A stretch of 64,000 nucleotides of DNA from contig CAZIAD010000003.1 in NCBI GenBank assembly GCA_964537555.1, positions 1 to 64,000 of the forward strand. Direction: 5' to 3'. This document shows, piece by piece, positions 26,109-35,078 of the stretch. This stretch comes from CAYRWR01 sp964537555. Lineage in GTDB: Bacteria > Spirochaetota > Brevinematia > Brevinematales > CAYRWR01. The position numbers and the translations under genes were made by a program. A model generated the notes under the pieces. That model saw nothing but the letters and a program-made list of their open reading frames with translations. It was not told where the DNA came from and ran no database searches. Numbering within the stretch: position 1 is the first letter of the stretch; every line of letters starts with the position of its first letter.

Positions 26109-28684
26109 GTAAAGCCCTTAAGATCATACTGATTCTGGCCGCATTGACCCTGATTGTGCTGTTTCTGCTCCCCGGATTCGCCACTTTTTTCACTAATATC
26201 TGGTGGTGGAGCAGCGAAGGCTATTTTAGTGTCTATGTCAAGACCCTGTTCATCAAAGCTATCTCATTTATTCTCCCCTTTATCCTGGGCCTGGGACTAA
26301 TGAATTTCTGGATCTTTGGCCTGCGCAAGGTACAATCCAACAAAATATTAAGTACTTTTATCCTGCTCTTTTCCATAGCCGGAGGAGTGTGGGGAGTACT
26401 GAACTGGCAGCTTTTCGTCTGGAATATCGGCTTTCCCTCTACCCAGATGCAGGACCCTATCTTCGGCATGGATGCCTATTTTTATATGTTCCGGCTTCCT
26501 CTTCTGGACAAGATCCTCTATCTGTTCCAGTTTTATTTTGCTTTTCTACTGCTATCAGACATCATTATCCACAAAAAAAGACAAAAAAACATCATCATAG
26601 AGGGCCGTCTTACATTTGACAAGCCCATACTGGCCCTGGTGATCATCAATACCCTCATCAGCATGACTCTGGTGTTTTTCCGCTTATTCGAGACCCTGGT
26701 CCGTCAGCCACACCCTAAACTGGGAGTAGATTTTACCACTGTACACGGTTATTTTCTGGGTTACTATATCTACCTGGGCATACTCTTTATCACAGTGGTA
26801 TGGCTCATCCTGCACACCCTGCGTAAAGGGACCCGCCCCCTCACTGTCCTGATCTGCGGGGCCATGCTCACAGCAGTGTTTTTCCTGTCTACCCGGCTCT
26901 ATCCCCGTATCCTGGAAAAGACCAAGGTAAGCCCTAATGAACTGTTTGTACAAAAAGATTTTATCAATCACAGGATGGATGCCACCCGGGCTGGATTCGA
27001 CCTGCGCCTGGAGGATTATGCCTTCAGCCATGACCTGACCAATGACCTGCCCGAGATCTTTTCCAAAGCCCGGATCTGGGATGCCGAGCCCTATCTTAAA
27101 GTAGTAAAACAACGCCAGGAGATCAAAGCCTACTTTAAATTTATAGACACGGATGTAGACACTTACCGTATTGCCGACCAGGTGTATCAGGTGCTGCTCT
27201 CAGCCCGGGAACTCAACACCTCCAGCCTGCCCCCCGACACCCTGACCTGGGATAACCTGACCCTGAGATATACCCATGGATACGGCGTAGCCCTGTCCCC
27301 GGCCCACACGGTAGAAGACATAGGGGGGCCTGAATTCTGGATCAAAAACCTGGAATTAAACACGCCATTTCCTGAACTGGCCATCAAAACCCCCCAGATC
27401 TACTTCGGAGAGCTCACTTCCAATTACGTCATCGTACGTACCACCACCGAGGAATTCGAATATACGGCCAATACCAACCGGGTGACTACCACTTATAATG
27501 CAGAGCGGGGCATCCGGATACAGAACTTCTTCCGCCGTTTGATGCTGTCCCTCCACTTTAAAGAAAGTAAGATATTGTTTACCAAATACCTGACCCGGGA
27601 CTCCAGAGTACTGATGCGCCGAAACATCATAGAAAGAGTGAACACTCTCTTCCCTTACCTCAAGTATGACACCGACCCCTATATCACAATAGTAGAGGGC
27701 AGGCTGTTCTGGATCATCGATGCCTACACCGTCTCGGATCGCTTCCCCATAGCTCAGCGTTTTGAGACCCCCCTGGGTAACATAAACTACCTGCGTAATT
27801 CTGTCAAAGTTATAGTAGATGCCTATACCGGGCAGACTGATTATATTATTGTGGATGATACTGACCCGATCTGCCAGGCTTATAAATTTATCTTCCCGGA
27901 ACTGTTCAGTCACGACATAGCCCCCGCCCTAAAACAGCACTTCCGCTATCCTGCCACCCTGTTCAGCATCCAGTCCGAGATCCTGGCTACCTATCATGTA
28001 GACAACCAGGACAGCTTTTATAACGGTGAGGACGCCTGGAAGATCCCGGAGCAGATCTATGGCGAGACCAGGCATCCGTTCAGGCCCTACTACCTGCTGT
28101 CCAAGATCAATGGCAAATACCAGTTTTCCCTGATCACTCCCTACAACCCCGTGGGAAAAGAAAACCTGGCAGCCTGGATGATAGCCTATTATGATGAGGG
28201 CCACCATCTTGCCCTTAAATACGTGGAAAAAACATCGAGCTCCTTTGGGCCCTTACAGATAGAATCCACCATAGACCAGGATGAGACCATGTCCCGCCTG
28301 TTCAGCCTCTGGAATCAGCAGGGATCTAAAGTGTTCCGGGGAAATATACAGTTCATCCCCCTCAATAATGACATCCTGTACCTGGAATCTATTTTCCTGG
28401 AATCCGAGCAGACATCCATACCTCAGCTGACCCGAATTATCGCAGTCATCAATGGGCGGGTCTTTCAGGGCCGGGACTTCCGGGAGCTGCTCATGTCCAT
28501 AGGGGGTAAATACAATACAGCATGGGGAGACAACGCCAGCGGCCAGGATAAACTGATCCGCCAACTCACCCAGGCCTATAAAATATTTCTGGAAGCAGAG
28601 GCACAGAGAGTAGACGGAAACCTAAACGCTTATCAGGAAAAGGTCGATAAGATAGGAGAAGTATTAAAAAATTCTCTTCCTTAA
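26105..28684 (+). CDS. UPF0182 family large membrane protein
   Basis: 859 residues. Seven or so membrane helices fill the first 280 residues, including the family-typical W-W-W-S-S-E-G-Y-F sequence. A large extracytoplasmic domain of about 550 residues follows. It holds conserved blocks such as RYTHGYGVALSPAH, IYFGE, VVDAYTG and RNSVKVIVDAYTG. The C-terminal tail (residues 800-859) is helical and rich in Ala and Gln. The function of UPF0182 is not established; a role in the cell envelope is usually supposed. Overlaps the HAMP-PAS gene (ATGA) and precedes the small helical gene by 12 nt. Confidence 0.9.
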   Translation: MSKALKIILILAALTLIVLFLLPGFATFFTNIWWWSSEGYFSVYVKTLFIKAISFILPFILGLGLMNFWIFGLRKVQSNKILSTFILLFSIAGGVWGVLNWQLFVWNIGFPSTQMQDPIFGMDAYFYMFRLPLLDKILYLFQFYFAFLLLSDIIIHKKRQKNIIIEGRLTFDKPILALVIINTLISMTLVFFRLFETLVRQPHPKLGVDFTTVHGYFLGYYIYLGILFITVVWLILHTLRKGTRPLTVLICGAMLTAVFFLSTRLYPRILEKTKVSPNELFVQKDFINHRMDATRAGFDLRLEDYAFSHDLTNDLPEIFSKARIWDAEPYLKVVKQRQEIKAYFKFIDTDVDTYRIADQVYQVLLSARELNTSSLPPDTLTWDNLTLRYTHGYGVALSPAHTVEDIGGPEFWIKNLELNTPFPELAIKTPQIYFGELTSNYVIVRTTTEEFEYTANTNRVTTTYNAERGIRIQNFFRRLMLSLHFKESKILFTKYLTRDSRVLMRRNIIERVNTLFPYLKYDTDPYITIVEGRLFWIIDAYTVSDRFPIAQRFETPLGNINYLRNSVKVIVDAYTGQTDYIIVDDTDPICQAYKFIFPELFSHDIAPALKQHFRYPATLFSIQSEILATYHVDNQDSFYNGEDAWKIPEQIYGETRHPFRPYYLLSKINGKYQFSLITPYNPVGKENLAAWMIAYYDEGHHLALKYVEKTSSSFGPLQIESTIDQDETMSRLFSLWNQQGSKVFRGNIQFIPLNNDILYLESIFLESEQTSIPQLTRIIAVINGRVFQGRDFRELLMSIGGKYNTAWGDNASGQDKLIRQLTQAYKIFLEAEAQRVDGNLNAYQEKVDKIGEVLKNSLP

Positions 28685-28696
28685 AGAGGCCGGATA

Positions 28697-29134
28697 ATGG
28701 ATAATAAAGACCGCTCTGCCCTCATCCGCAGAGGTAATGAGCTTTACAACAATGGTGATTTTAAAAATGCGCTGAAGATATTTCTGGCAACGGAATATCA
28801 GGATGGCATAGTCAGAGTGGCAGACCACCTCTATTATGAAGATGAAAACACTATAGGGGCGATCAAGCTCTACAAGAAAGCAGGCTACCAGCGCAAGATC
28901 GATGAGTTTGCCGAAAAAGCGGCTGTGACCATACAGGCCTGGCTGGCTGAAGACAAGGAAAAAATGGCTGTACCGGTACCCCAGGAAAAATTATCCCCTG
29001 AAGAAAAAGAAGCCGAAAAAGCCTTTCAAAAATGGGAACCCGTGACCCTGAAAAGTACAGAGATCATGCAGGCCAAAATCGAGAAAAATGACATAGACCA
29101 GGCCTTCAGGAAAAAGAAAAGGGAAAAGAGATGA
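28697..29134 (+). CDS. Small helical, TPR-like protein
   Basis: 145 residues, cytoplasmic. The first 65 residues (RRGNELYNNGDFKNALKIF... GAIKLYKKAGYQRKIDEFA) form two TPR-like helix pairs. The second half is highly charged and probably disordered, rich in Lys and Glu. The stop overlaps the next start (ATGA). I infer a scaffold or adaptor role within the operon. No enzymatic motif. Confidence 0.65.
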   Translation: MDNKDRSALIRRGNELYNNGDFKNALKIFLATEYQDGIVRVADHLYYEDENTIGAIKLYKKAGYQRKIDEFAEKAAVTIQAWLAEDKEKMAVPVPQEKLSPEEKEAEKAFQKWEPVTLKSTEIMQAKIEKNDIDQAFRKKKREKR

Positions 29135-30015
29135 AGAAATACACTTTAATGATTACGGTGATACTGTTGCGCACACTTTGTTTTGGCCTGGATGATTCCC
29201 AACCCATCATGTGGGACAAAGACAGTGATGACAAGATCGAACTGGTGGAAAAGATCAGTCGTCATTCTACTATTTTCAACTGGACCAAAGGTAAGATCAT
29301 CACCGAACTGACCCTTCCCATCGACCATACTGACCCCAATCTGGGCCGTCAGACCAGTGTACAGCAGGCCGGCATGCGAAAAGAACTGAAACAAAATCTG
29401 ATCAACTCTCTGGGGGCACTGCGTATCTCTGACCTTTTTTTACTAAAAGATTATTACAATCTGAAAAGTGACATCCGCTATGAGATCATTGCCCGGGCTG
29501 ACACCGCCTTTTATTATCCTCCGGTAGAAAGACAGGGCAAACTTTATGGAAAAATGGAGCTGCCCATTTTTGGAAAACAGGGCATCGCCAACCTGTTTTA
29601 CCGTACAGTAGACCGGAAAAAACTCACTAAATACATCAATGATTACCCCTCTAAACAGAGCGAGCAATATGATTCCCTCATCATTGATACCATTACCTTC
29701 CCCGAGTTTCAACCCTCCATTAATATGCGGATATATGATCAGGACGGCACCCTGCTTTACGGGCCAGAGATCGTAGATCAGAGCTATTTATTTGATATCG
29801 GGGTATGTGAATACACGACCAGCCTGCGTCACGCTTTTGAATCAGAGCGCAGTGGAAATAACATCTTCTACATCATCCCTTTTGATATCAAAGGAAAAAT
29901 GAAGACCGACCTCATCCTGCATAATGATGATGCCGCCCGCCTCCTGGCCAACCCCGGAACACTGGAAAATCTGAAAAAATCCCGGGTAATAGTAGTCAAA
30001 CCCCAGGCAGAATAG
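29131..30015 (+). CDS. Exported protein of unknown function
   Basis: 294 residues with an N-terminal signal peptide (MKKYTLMITVILLRTLCFGL). The mature part starts acidic (DDSQPIMWDKDSDD) and contains a helical segment, then a mixed alpha/beta domain with YPPVERQGKLYGKMELP and IYDQDGTLLYGPEIV. It shows no catalytic motif known to me. The stop is directly followed by the start of the CHAT gene with no gap. It is likely periplasmic or surface, whereas the CHAT protein has no signal peptide. Confidence 0.65.
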   Translation: MKKYTLMITVILLRTLCFGLDDSQPIMWDKDSDDKIELVEKISRHSTIFNWTKGKIITELTLPIDHTDPNLGRQTSVQQAGMRKELKQNLINSLGALRISDLFLLKDYYNLKSDIRYEIIARADTAFYYPPVERQGKLYGKMELPIFGKQGIANLFYRTVDRKKLTKYINDYPSKQSEQYDSLIIDTITFPEFQPSINMRIYDQDGTLLYGPEIVDQSYLFDIGVCEYTTSLRHAFESERSGNNIFYIIPFDIKGKMKTDLILHNDDAARLLANPGTLENLKKSRVIVVKPQAE

Positions 30016-31239
30016 ATGCTGCTCATCCAATCAGATACTGCAGGCCCTCTTTCCAGCCCCATCCATCTCCCCGACACCTTCAGGAGGGATATAAAAAAAG
30101 CCTGTGATTCCGGTATCAGCCTCATGCTGCTCTCAAAAAACGGTGAAGCCAGGCAATACCGGATTAAATCATGGAAAAATCTGACTCCTACTCAATTAGA
30201 GCTGGAGGTACAGGATCCGGGGACGATCTCCCTTTCTGCTCTGGAAGCAGGCCTCTTAATGGGAAAGCAGACAAGCCTGTTTTACAGTCCGGAATTTATG
30301 GAACAATTCTCTACATGGAAAAAAAACGCTGGCTTAGCTCCCCTGGATATTGAGGTCCGGCAGGACCGTCAGGGCCTCCACATCAGGGTATATGACAGCC
30401 TGTGTCTCTCATGCGAGTCTCTGCTACTCCCTGCCCCCTTATGGGCCAGCTATTCACAGGAGATCGAGCACAACACAGGCCTGATAGACCAATCCCTGCA
30501 GCAGCAAAACAAAAGTGAAATAAATGCTTCTATTAAAGACATTGCTATCATTATAGACAAAATACTCTCCAGGCTGGAGCACACTGGCTTTATGGAGCAG
30601 CATTTCCGCCGGATCCGGATATTTCAGGATGTGAGTGTCCCCTATATACCCTGGGAGTTTGTATTTAAAAACCAGGTGCTTCAGTTTCCTGTAAAAGTGC
30701 CATTCCGCAAAAAGGAATCGCCACCCCCCGGGCTTTTACATTTTACCTCGGTCTACGACCCGGCCCTGCTGCAGTCTGCCCGGGAGTCCGGTAAGATCAT
30801 TGATGCTATGGAAGAATACTGGGAAGTGGAAAGCTTTAGTGATGCCCATTACAGGGATTATAAGTCCCATATTGCCCAGAGTGACATCCTCCATTTTGCG
30901 GGACATGGCAGAACGGAGTTTAAAAAAGGGCAGATCTGCCTGGAAGGTAAATGGCATCAGAGCCTGCTGTTCAGCGCTGACCTGCGCCTGGCCTGTTTCA
31001 ATGCCTGTCACTGCGGAAAGCAGAGTGCAGGTATCATACAGCAGACTCTGGAACAGGGTGCATGTTCAGTCCTGGCCAGCCCCTATGCCATTCCGGACCG
31101 TGACTGGGTCGATTTCAGTCAGTTTTATCGTCATTTTCAGGCTGCAGATCCTCTGCACAGCATCTCTTTTTACAGCCTCCTGGACAGGCGCCTCCAGCTA
31201 TTTTATCGCAATTATATACCCTATCAGGTGAAAAGTTGA
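30016..31239 (+). CDS. CHAT-domain (caspase-like) protease
   Basis: 407 residues, no signal peptide. The C-terminal half is a CHAT domain of the caspase clan. The catalytic His297 is in DILHFAGHGRTEF and the catalytic Cys331 in LACFNACHCGKQSAG. The typical following strand is GACSVLASPYAIPD. The N-terminal 190 residues are divergent and may be a recognition domain. CHAT proteases cleave partner proteins when triggered; in other bacteria they act with TPR proteins and in gasdermin- or CRISPR-linked defence. The start is fused to the upstream stop, so production is coupled to the exported protein. The rpsB promoter overlaps its 3' end. Confidence 0.88.
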   Translation: MLLIQSDTAGPLSSPIHLPDTFRRDIKKACDSGISLMLLSKNGEARQYRIKSWKNLTPTQLELEVQDPGTISLSALEAGLLMGKQTSLFYSPEFMEQFSTWKKNAGLAPLDIEVRQDRQGLHIRVYDSLCLSCESLLLPAPLWASYSQEIEHNTGLIDQSLQQQNKSEINASIKDIAIIIDKILSRLEHTGFMEQHFRRIRIFQDVSVPYIPWEFVFKNQVLQFPVKVPFRKKESPPPGLLHFTSVYDPALLQSARESGKIIDAMEEYWEVESFSDAHYRDYKSHIAQSDILHFAGHGRTEFKKGQICLEGKWHQSLLFSADLRLACFNACHCGKQSAGIIQQTLEQGACSVLASPYAIPDRDWVDFSQFYRHFQAADPLHSISFYSLLDRRLQLFYRNYIPYQVKS

Positions 31240-31264
31240 CAGTTTTATGCAAGTGGGTTAAGAT
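31236..31264 (+). promoter_or_regulatory. Promoter of rpsB, overlapping the CHAT stop codon
   Basis: TTGACA at 31236-31241 (containing the TGA stop of the CHAT gene at 31237-31239) and TAAGAT at 31259-31264, 17 nt spacer. Confidence 0.65.
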
Positions 31265-31301
31265 ATTAAGCTAAATTTCTTATATGAAGGAGATACCCTT
31301 T

Positions 31302-32132
31302 ATGGCGAGCCTGATTTATGATGACAAAGAGTTGATGCGGGCATTACTGGAAGCAGGAGTGCATTTTGGACACCAGACCAAGCGCTGGAATCCCAAGATG
31401 AAGCCTTATATTTTTATGAAAAGAAACGGTATTTATATCGTAGATTTACGCTTTACTATCGAAAAGCTGAAAGAAGCATACCATGCACTTAAGGCTGTCG
31501 TAGAAAAAGGCGGGTCCGTATTGTTCGTAGGAACAAAGAAACAGGCTCAGGCATCTATCATAGAAGAAAGCCAGAGATGCGGCCAGATGGCAGTATCCAA
31601 GCGCTGGCTGGGTGGTACCCTGACTAACTATGCCACCATCAAAAAATCTATCGATAAACTGAAAAAAATGGAAAAGCGTCTGGAAATGGATCGTGACCAC
31701 ATGATCAAGAAAGAAGCTGTGACCATAGAAAAAGATATCGAAAGAATGAAAGCGTTTTATGACGGCATCAGAGATATGAAAAAGATCCCTGAAGCTATGT
31801 GGGTAGTAGACACCAAAAGAGAGATCAACGCTATACGTGAAGCCCGCAGCCTGGGAGTCAAGATCTTCGGAGTAGCTGATACTAACAGTGACCCTGATCT
31901 GCTGGACTACCTGGTACCGGGAAATGATGATGCTATCCGTGCGGTAAAACTCATCACCTCTATCATGGCTGATGCAGTTATCGAAGGTTCTACCATCGCT
32001 GCCAAGAAAGACGTGCAGATGATGGAAGAGACCGACACTGATGATGCAGACATGGCAGACTCAGACGACGTAGTCTCGGTTGCTGCTGAGGATACTTCTC
32101 AAGACGCCTCAGACGACGATATAGACGAATAA
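31302..32132 (+). CDS. rpsB: 30S ribosomal protein S2 with an acidic C-terminal tail
   Basis: 276 residues from the ATG at 31302. AAGGAGAT lies upstream; a frame from 31284 has its ribosome-binding site inside the gene. Core motifs are LLEAGVHFGHQTKRWNPKM, VGTKKQAQ, RWLGGTLTNY and GVADTNSDPDLLDY. S2 sits at the back of the 30S head. The last 35 residues are strongly acidic (about half Asp or Glu), an extension beyond the usual bacterial length of about 240. rpsB-tsf-pyrH is the standard order. Confidence 0.97.
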   Translation: MASLIYDDKELMRALLEAGVHFGHQTKRWNPKMKPYIFMKRNGIYIVDLRFTIEKLKEAYHALKAVVEKGGSVLFVGTKKQAQASIIEESQRCGQMAVSKRWLGGTLTNYATIKKSIDKLKKMEKRLEMDRDHMIKKEAVTIEKDIERMKAFYDGIRDMKKIPEAMWVVDTKREINAIREARSLGVKIFGVADTNSDPDLLDYLVPGNDDAIRAVKLITSIMADAVIEGSTIAAKKDVQMMEETDTDDADMADSDDVVSVAAEDTSQDASDDDIDE

Positions 32133-32137
32133 TCCAG

Positions 32138-32164
32138 GGCGGCGTTTATCGCCGCCTTTTTTTT
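32138..32164 (+). terminator. Rho-independent terminator or attenuator between rpsB and tsf
   Basis: GGCGGCG-TTTAT-CGCCGCC with an eight-base T tract. No clear promoter is seen before tsf, so some read-through is probable. Confidence 0.75.
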
Positions 32165-32191
32165 AAAGCTTATTACTAAAAGGAGAATGAG

Positions 32192-33019
32192 ATGGCTGAT
32201 ATCAGCATGGATATGATTAAAGAACTGAAAGAAAAGACCGGTGCCGGCATCGTAGACTGCAAAAAGACTTTGCAGGAAACCAATGGAAATATGGACGAAG
32301 CTGTAGATATCCTCCGCAAAAAAGGACTGGCCAAAGCAGCAAAAAAAGAAGGCCGTACCGCTAAAGAAGGCTCAGTAAGAATCATAATATCAGATGACAA
32401 TAAAAAAGGGCTGATCGTAAAAGTTAACTGTGAGACAGATTTTGTGGCCAAGACAGAAGACTTTCAAAAATTTGTAGATGCTGTGACTCAGCTCATCTTT
32501 GACAAAGGTTATAAAAAAGAAGAAGAACTGCAGGCAGACCTGGAAGAGATGCGTAAAAATGTGATAGCCAAACTGGGTGAAAACATCCTCATTTCCGAGT
32601 GGTCTTTCATCGAAGCTACCGGCTCCCTGTACTCTTATCTGCATCTGGGAAAAGTAGCCGCCATTGTCGACTTCAAGGGTGACCTTAAGTCAGCTGACGG
32701 TGAGAACTTTATGAAACAGGTAGCTATGCAGATCACTGCTATGAACCCTGCCTCTGTGACTGAACAGGAATTTCCCCAGGACATCCTGAACAAGGAAAAA
32801 GAGATCTACATGGAAGAAGCCAAGGGCAGCGGAAAACCTGAAGCCGTAGTAGAAAAAATAGCCCTGGGTAAACTCTCCAAGTTCCTCAAGGAAAATGTAC
32901 TGCTGGAGCAGGAATTTATCCTGGACGCAGAGAAGAAGATCAAAGACCTGGTGGCAGATGTCTCCAAAGCTCTGGGCACCAGCGCTGAGATCAAATCATT
33001 TATCCGTATCGGCCTCTAA
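32192..33019 (+). CDS. tsf: Elongation factor Ts
   Basis: Nucleotide exchange factor for EF-Tu. 275 residues, normal length. The EF-Ts N-terminal UBA-like domain has VKELKEKTGAGIVDCKKTL-type sequence (residues 5-25), with TNGNMDEAVDILRKKGLAKAA next and the core signature VNCETDFVA (about residues 76-84). The ATG is preceded by AAAGGAG. It lies between two hairpins and is followed by a separate pyrH leader. Confidence 0.97.
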   Translation: MADISMDMIKELKEKTGAGIVDCKKTLQETNGNMDEAVDILRKKGLAKAAKKEGRTAKEGSVRIIISDDNKKGLIVKVNCETDFVAKTEDFQKFVDAVTQLIFDKGYKKEEELQADLEEMRKNVIAKLGENILISEWSFIEATGSLYSYLHLGKVAAIVDFKGDLKSADGENFMKQVAMQITAMNPASVTEQEFPQDILNKEKEIYMEEAKGSGKPEAVVEKIALGKLSKFLKENVLLEQEFILDAEKKIKDLVADVSKALGTSAEIKSFIRIGL

Positions 33020-33035
33020 GTAAACATCATTATTT

Positions 33036-33064
33036 ATCCCCTCTTTTTAAGAGGGGATTTTTTT
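33036..33064 (+). terminator. Rho-independent terminator of tsf
   Basis: ATCCCCTCTT-TTT-AAGAGGGGAT followed by a T tract. Confidence 0.85.
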
Positions 33065-33131
33065 TAGCCTGAAAGATGCAAAAATTTTCAGAAAACATTA
33101 AACTATTGTAATACATTTTAGGGAGATACAA

Positions 33132-33833
33132 GTGTATAAAAGAGTGCTGTTAAAAGTAAGTGGAGAAGTACTGGGCGGAGGCCAGGCCGGACTGGACTAT
33201 GCCGCTGTAGAACAGGTCTGTGAACAGATCGCCCAGGCCCAGAAGACCGGCGTCCAGATGGGCGTAGTAGTGGGTGGCGGCAACATGATGCGCGGCGTGG
33301 AAGCCCATAATTACGGCGTAGAACGCACCACAGCCGACCATATGGGTATGCTGGCTACCGTCATCAATGCCCTGGCCCTGCGGTCCATCCTGGAAGAAAA
33401 ATTTGATATCGAGACCCGGGTCCTGTCAGCCGTATCCGTCCATGCCGTAGCCGAAGATTTTATCCGGGGCAGAGCTATCCGTCACCTCGAAAAAGGACGG
33501 GTGGTCATCTTCGGAGGAGGTACGGGTAACCCCTACTTTTCTACCGATACCGCCGCGGTGCTGCGTGCCGTAGAAATACATGCCGACATCATGATCAAGG
33601 CTACCAAAGTAGATGGTGTATACGATAAAGACCCCAAGAAATACAGCGATGCCAAACGATACTCCAGGCTGTCCTACATGGAAGTGCTCAATCAGCAGCT
33701 GAAGATTCTGGATTCCACAGCGGTAAGCCTGTGTATGGATAACAAGCTCCCTGTAAAAGTGCTGAATATTTTTGAAGACGGGCACATACGTCAGGCCGTA
33801 AAAGGTGAAGACGTAGGCACCACCATAGAATAA
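33132..33833 (+). CDS. pyrH: Uridylate kinase (UMP kinase)
   Basis: Phosphorylates UMP to UDP in pyrimidine nucleotide synthesis. 233 residues, hexameric amino-acid-kinase family. The start is GTG, with GGGAGAT upstream. Motifs: LLKVSGEVLGG near the N-terminus, VVGGGNMMRG, ADHMGMLATVINALAL and FGGGTGNPYFSTDTAAVLRA. It precedes rsmD by 1 nt. frr (ribosome recycling factor), which usually follows pyrH, is absent here. Confidence 0.96.
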   Translation: MYKRVLLKVSGEVLGGGQAGLDYAAVEQVCEQIAQAQKTGVQMGVVVGGGNMMRGVEAHNYGVERTTADHMGMLATVINALALRSILEEKFDIETRVLSAVSVHAVAEDFIRGRAIRHLEKGRVVIFGGGTGNPYFSTDTAAVLRAVEIHADIMIKATKVDGVYDKDPKKYSDAKRYSRLSYMEVLNQQLKILDSTAVSLCMDNKLPVKVLNIFEDGHIRQAVKGEDVGTTIE

Positions 33834-33834
33834 G

Positions 33835-34386
33835 ATGAGAATAAGCTCAGGAAGCTATAAAGGCAAAAGCCTGCAGGTACCCAAACACGGCGTCACTCCT
33901 ACTTCCGAAATGCTGCGCCAGTCTGTGATGAGTATTATACGCCCTTTTGTGAGAGAAGCCCGGGTCATGGATATATGTGCCGGCACCGGCGCGGTAGGTA
34001 TAGAAGCCCTGTCCAATGGTGCCGCCTACTGCCTCTTTGTAGAACATAACCCTAAAGTATATACCTATCTCCATAAAAACCTGGAAAGTATAGTCCCGGA
34101 AAAAAGTTCCTGGCACTGCTTTCAGCATAATGCCGGCGAACTCAGCCCGGAATTGATGGATGAATCTCCGGAGTCTTATGATATTATCTTTGCAGACCCC
34201 TTTTATGATGATGCGGAGGAGCTCTTTCCCCGTATCCATGACTTTGCCATGAAAATGCTGAAACCGGGGGGGACCTTTATCTTTGAACATGGCCAGGAGA
34301 TGGATATGGAAAAGTATGCGGACTTTAGCCGGACTAAAAAATACGGGGACAGCCACTTGTCCCAGTTCAGCCGGATACAGTCATGA
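33835..34386 (+). CDS. rsmD: 16S rRNA guanine-N2 methyltransferase RsmD
   Basis: Methylates G966 of 16S rRNA using S-adenosylmethionine. 183 residues. The typical N-terminus is RISSGSYKGKSLQVP, with T-P-T-S-E-M-L-R-Q-S. SAM motif DICAGTGAVGIEALS is at about residues 46-60. Oddity: motif IV, usually DPPF or DPPY in this family, reads ADPFYDD, so the second Pro is replaced by Phe. The family call is from the whole pattern; activity may differ. Overlaps the tsaB start by 4 nt (ATGA) and follows pyrH by 1 nt. Confidence 0.85.
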   Translation: MRISSGSYKGKSLQVPKHGVTPTSEMLRQSVMSIIRPFVREARVMDICAGTGAVGIEALSNGAAYCLFVEHNPKVYTYLHKNLESIVPEKSSWHCFQHNAGELSPELMDESPESYDIIFADPFYDDAEELFPRIHDFAMKMLKPGGTFIFEHGQEMDMEKYADFSRTKKYGDSHLSQFSRIQS

Positions 34387-35078
34387 ATATACTGGGCCTG
34401 GATACTTCCTCCCCACAGGATACTGCCATCGGAATCTATGTCAGCCCGGATGAACACCTCTGTGTGTCCCTTCATCTCAAGAGAAGCCAGGAATCCAAGC
34501 TCCTGGCCACCATAGATAATGCACTGGAAAGCCTGCAGCTGAGCTTACAGGACATCGACCTGATCGCAGTAGGGCTGGGTCCCGGATCCTTTACCGGACT
34601 GCGTATAGGCATATCCACGGCCCGGGCCCTGGCCTGGAGCAGAAATATTCCCCTCATAGGCATACCCTCCCTGGACCTCCTGGCCGCAGGGCATCCCTCC
34701 TATGCGGACCCGGATCATCTTATCGTGGCCTGCGTGGATGCCCATATGCAGAAAGTGTTCAGCCGGATCTATAAAGGGGGAAAAGCCCTCTCCGAACCCC
34801 AGGATATCAGCCCCCAGGCCCTCACTGAGGCCCTGCAGGCCCGTACAGAGGCCCATATCAGCATTATGGGTAATGGTCTCCGTAAATACCCTGCACTAGC
34901 CGCTCTGGAAGGGAAAACTGTAAATGCCCTGCCTCAGGCCTGTATAGACGGCATCAGCCTGTGCCTTCAGGCCCGGGCCCTCTATGACCCGGAGCATATC
35001 CCTCCCCTGGATGAGGTGCATCCCCTGTACCTGCGCAAAAGTGAAGCAGAAAAAAGCCTGGAGGCCAGACAGAAATGA
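34383..35078 (+). CDS. tsaB: tRNA threonylcarbamoyladenosine biosynthesis protein TsaB
   Basis: Noncatalytic partner of TsaD in making t6A37 of tRNAs. 231 residues. Actin-like ATPase fold features: ILGLDTSS at the N-terminus, the conserved G-P-G-S-F-T-G-L-R-I-G segment (about residues 68-78) and an IPLIGIPSLDLLA strand. It overlaps both neighbours by 4 nt, so it is in an operon with rsmD and the acetyltransferase. tsaB next to a RimI-type acetyltransferase is a common pairing. Confidence 0.93.
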   Translation: MNILGLDTSSPQDTAIGIYVSPDEHLCVSLHLKRSQESKLLATIDNALESLQLSLQDIDLIAVGLGPGSFTGLRIGISTARALAWSRNIPLIGIPSLDLLAAGHPSYADPDHLIVACVDAHMQKVFSRIYKGGKALSEPQDISPQALTEALQARTEAHISIMGNGLRKYPALAALEGKTVNALPQACIDGISLCLQARALYDPEHIPPLDEVHPLYLRKSEAEKSLEARQK

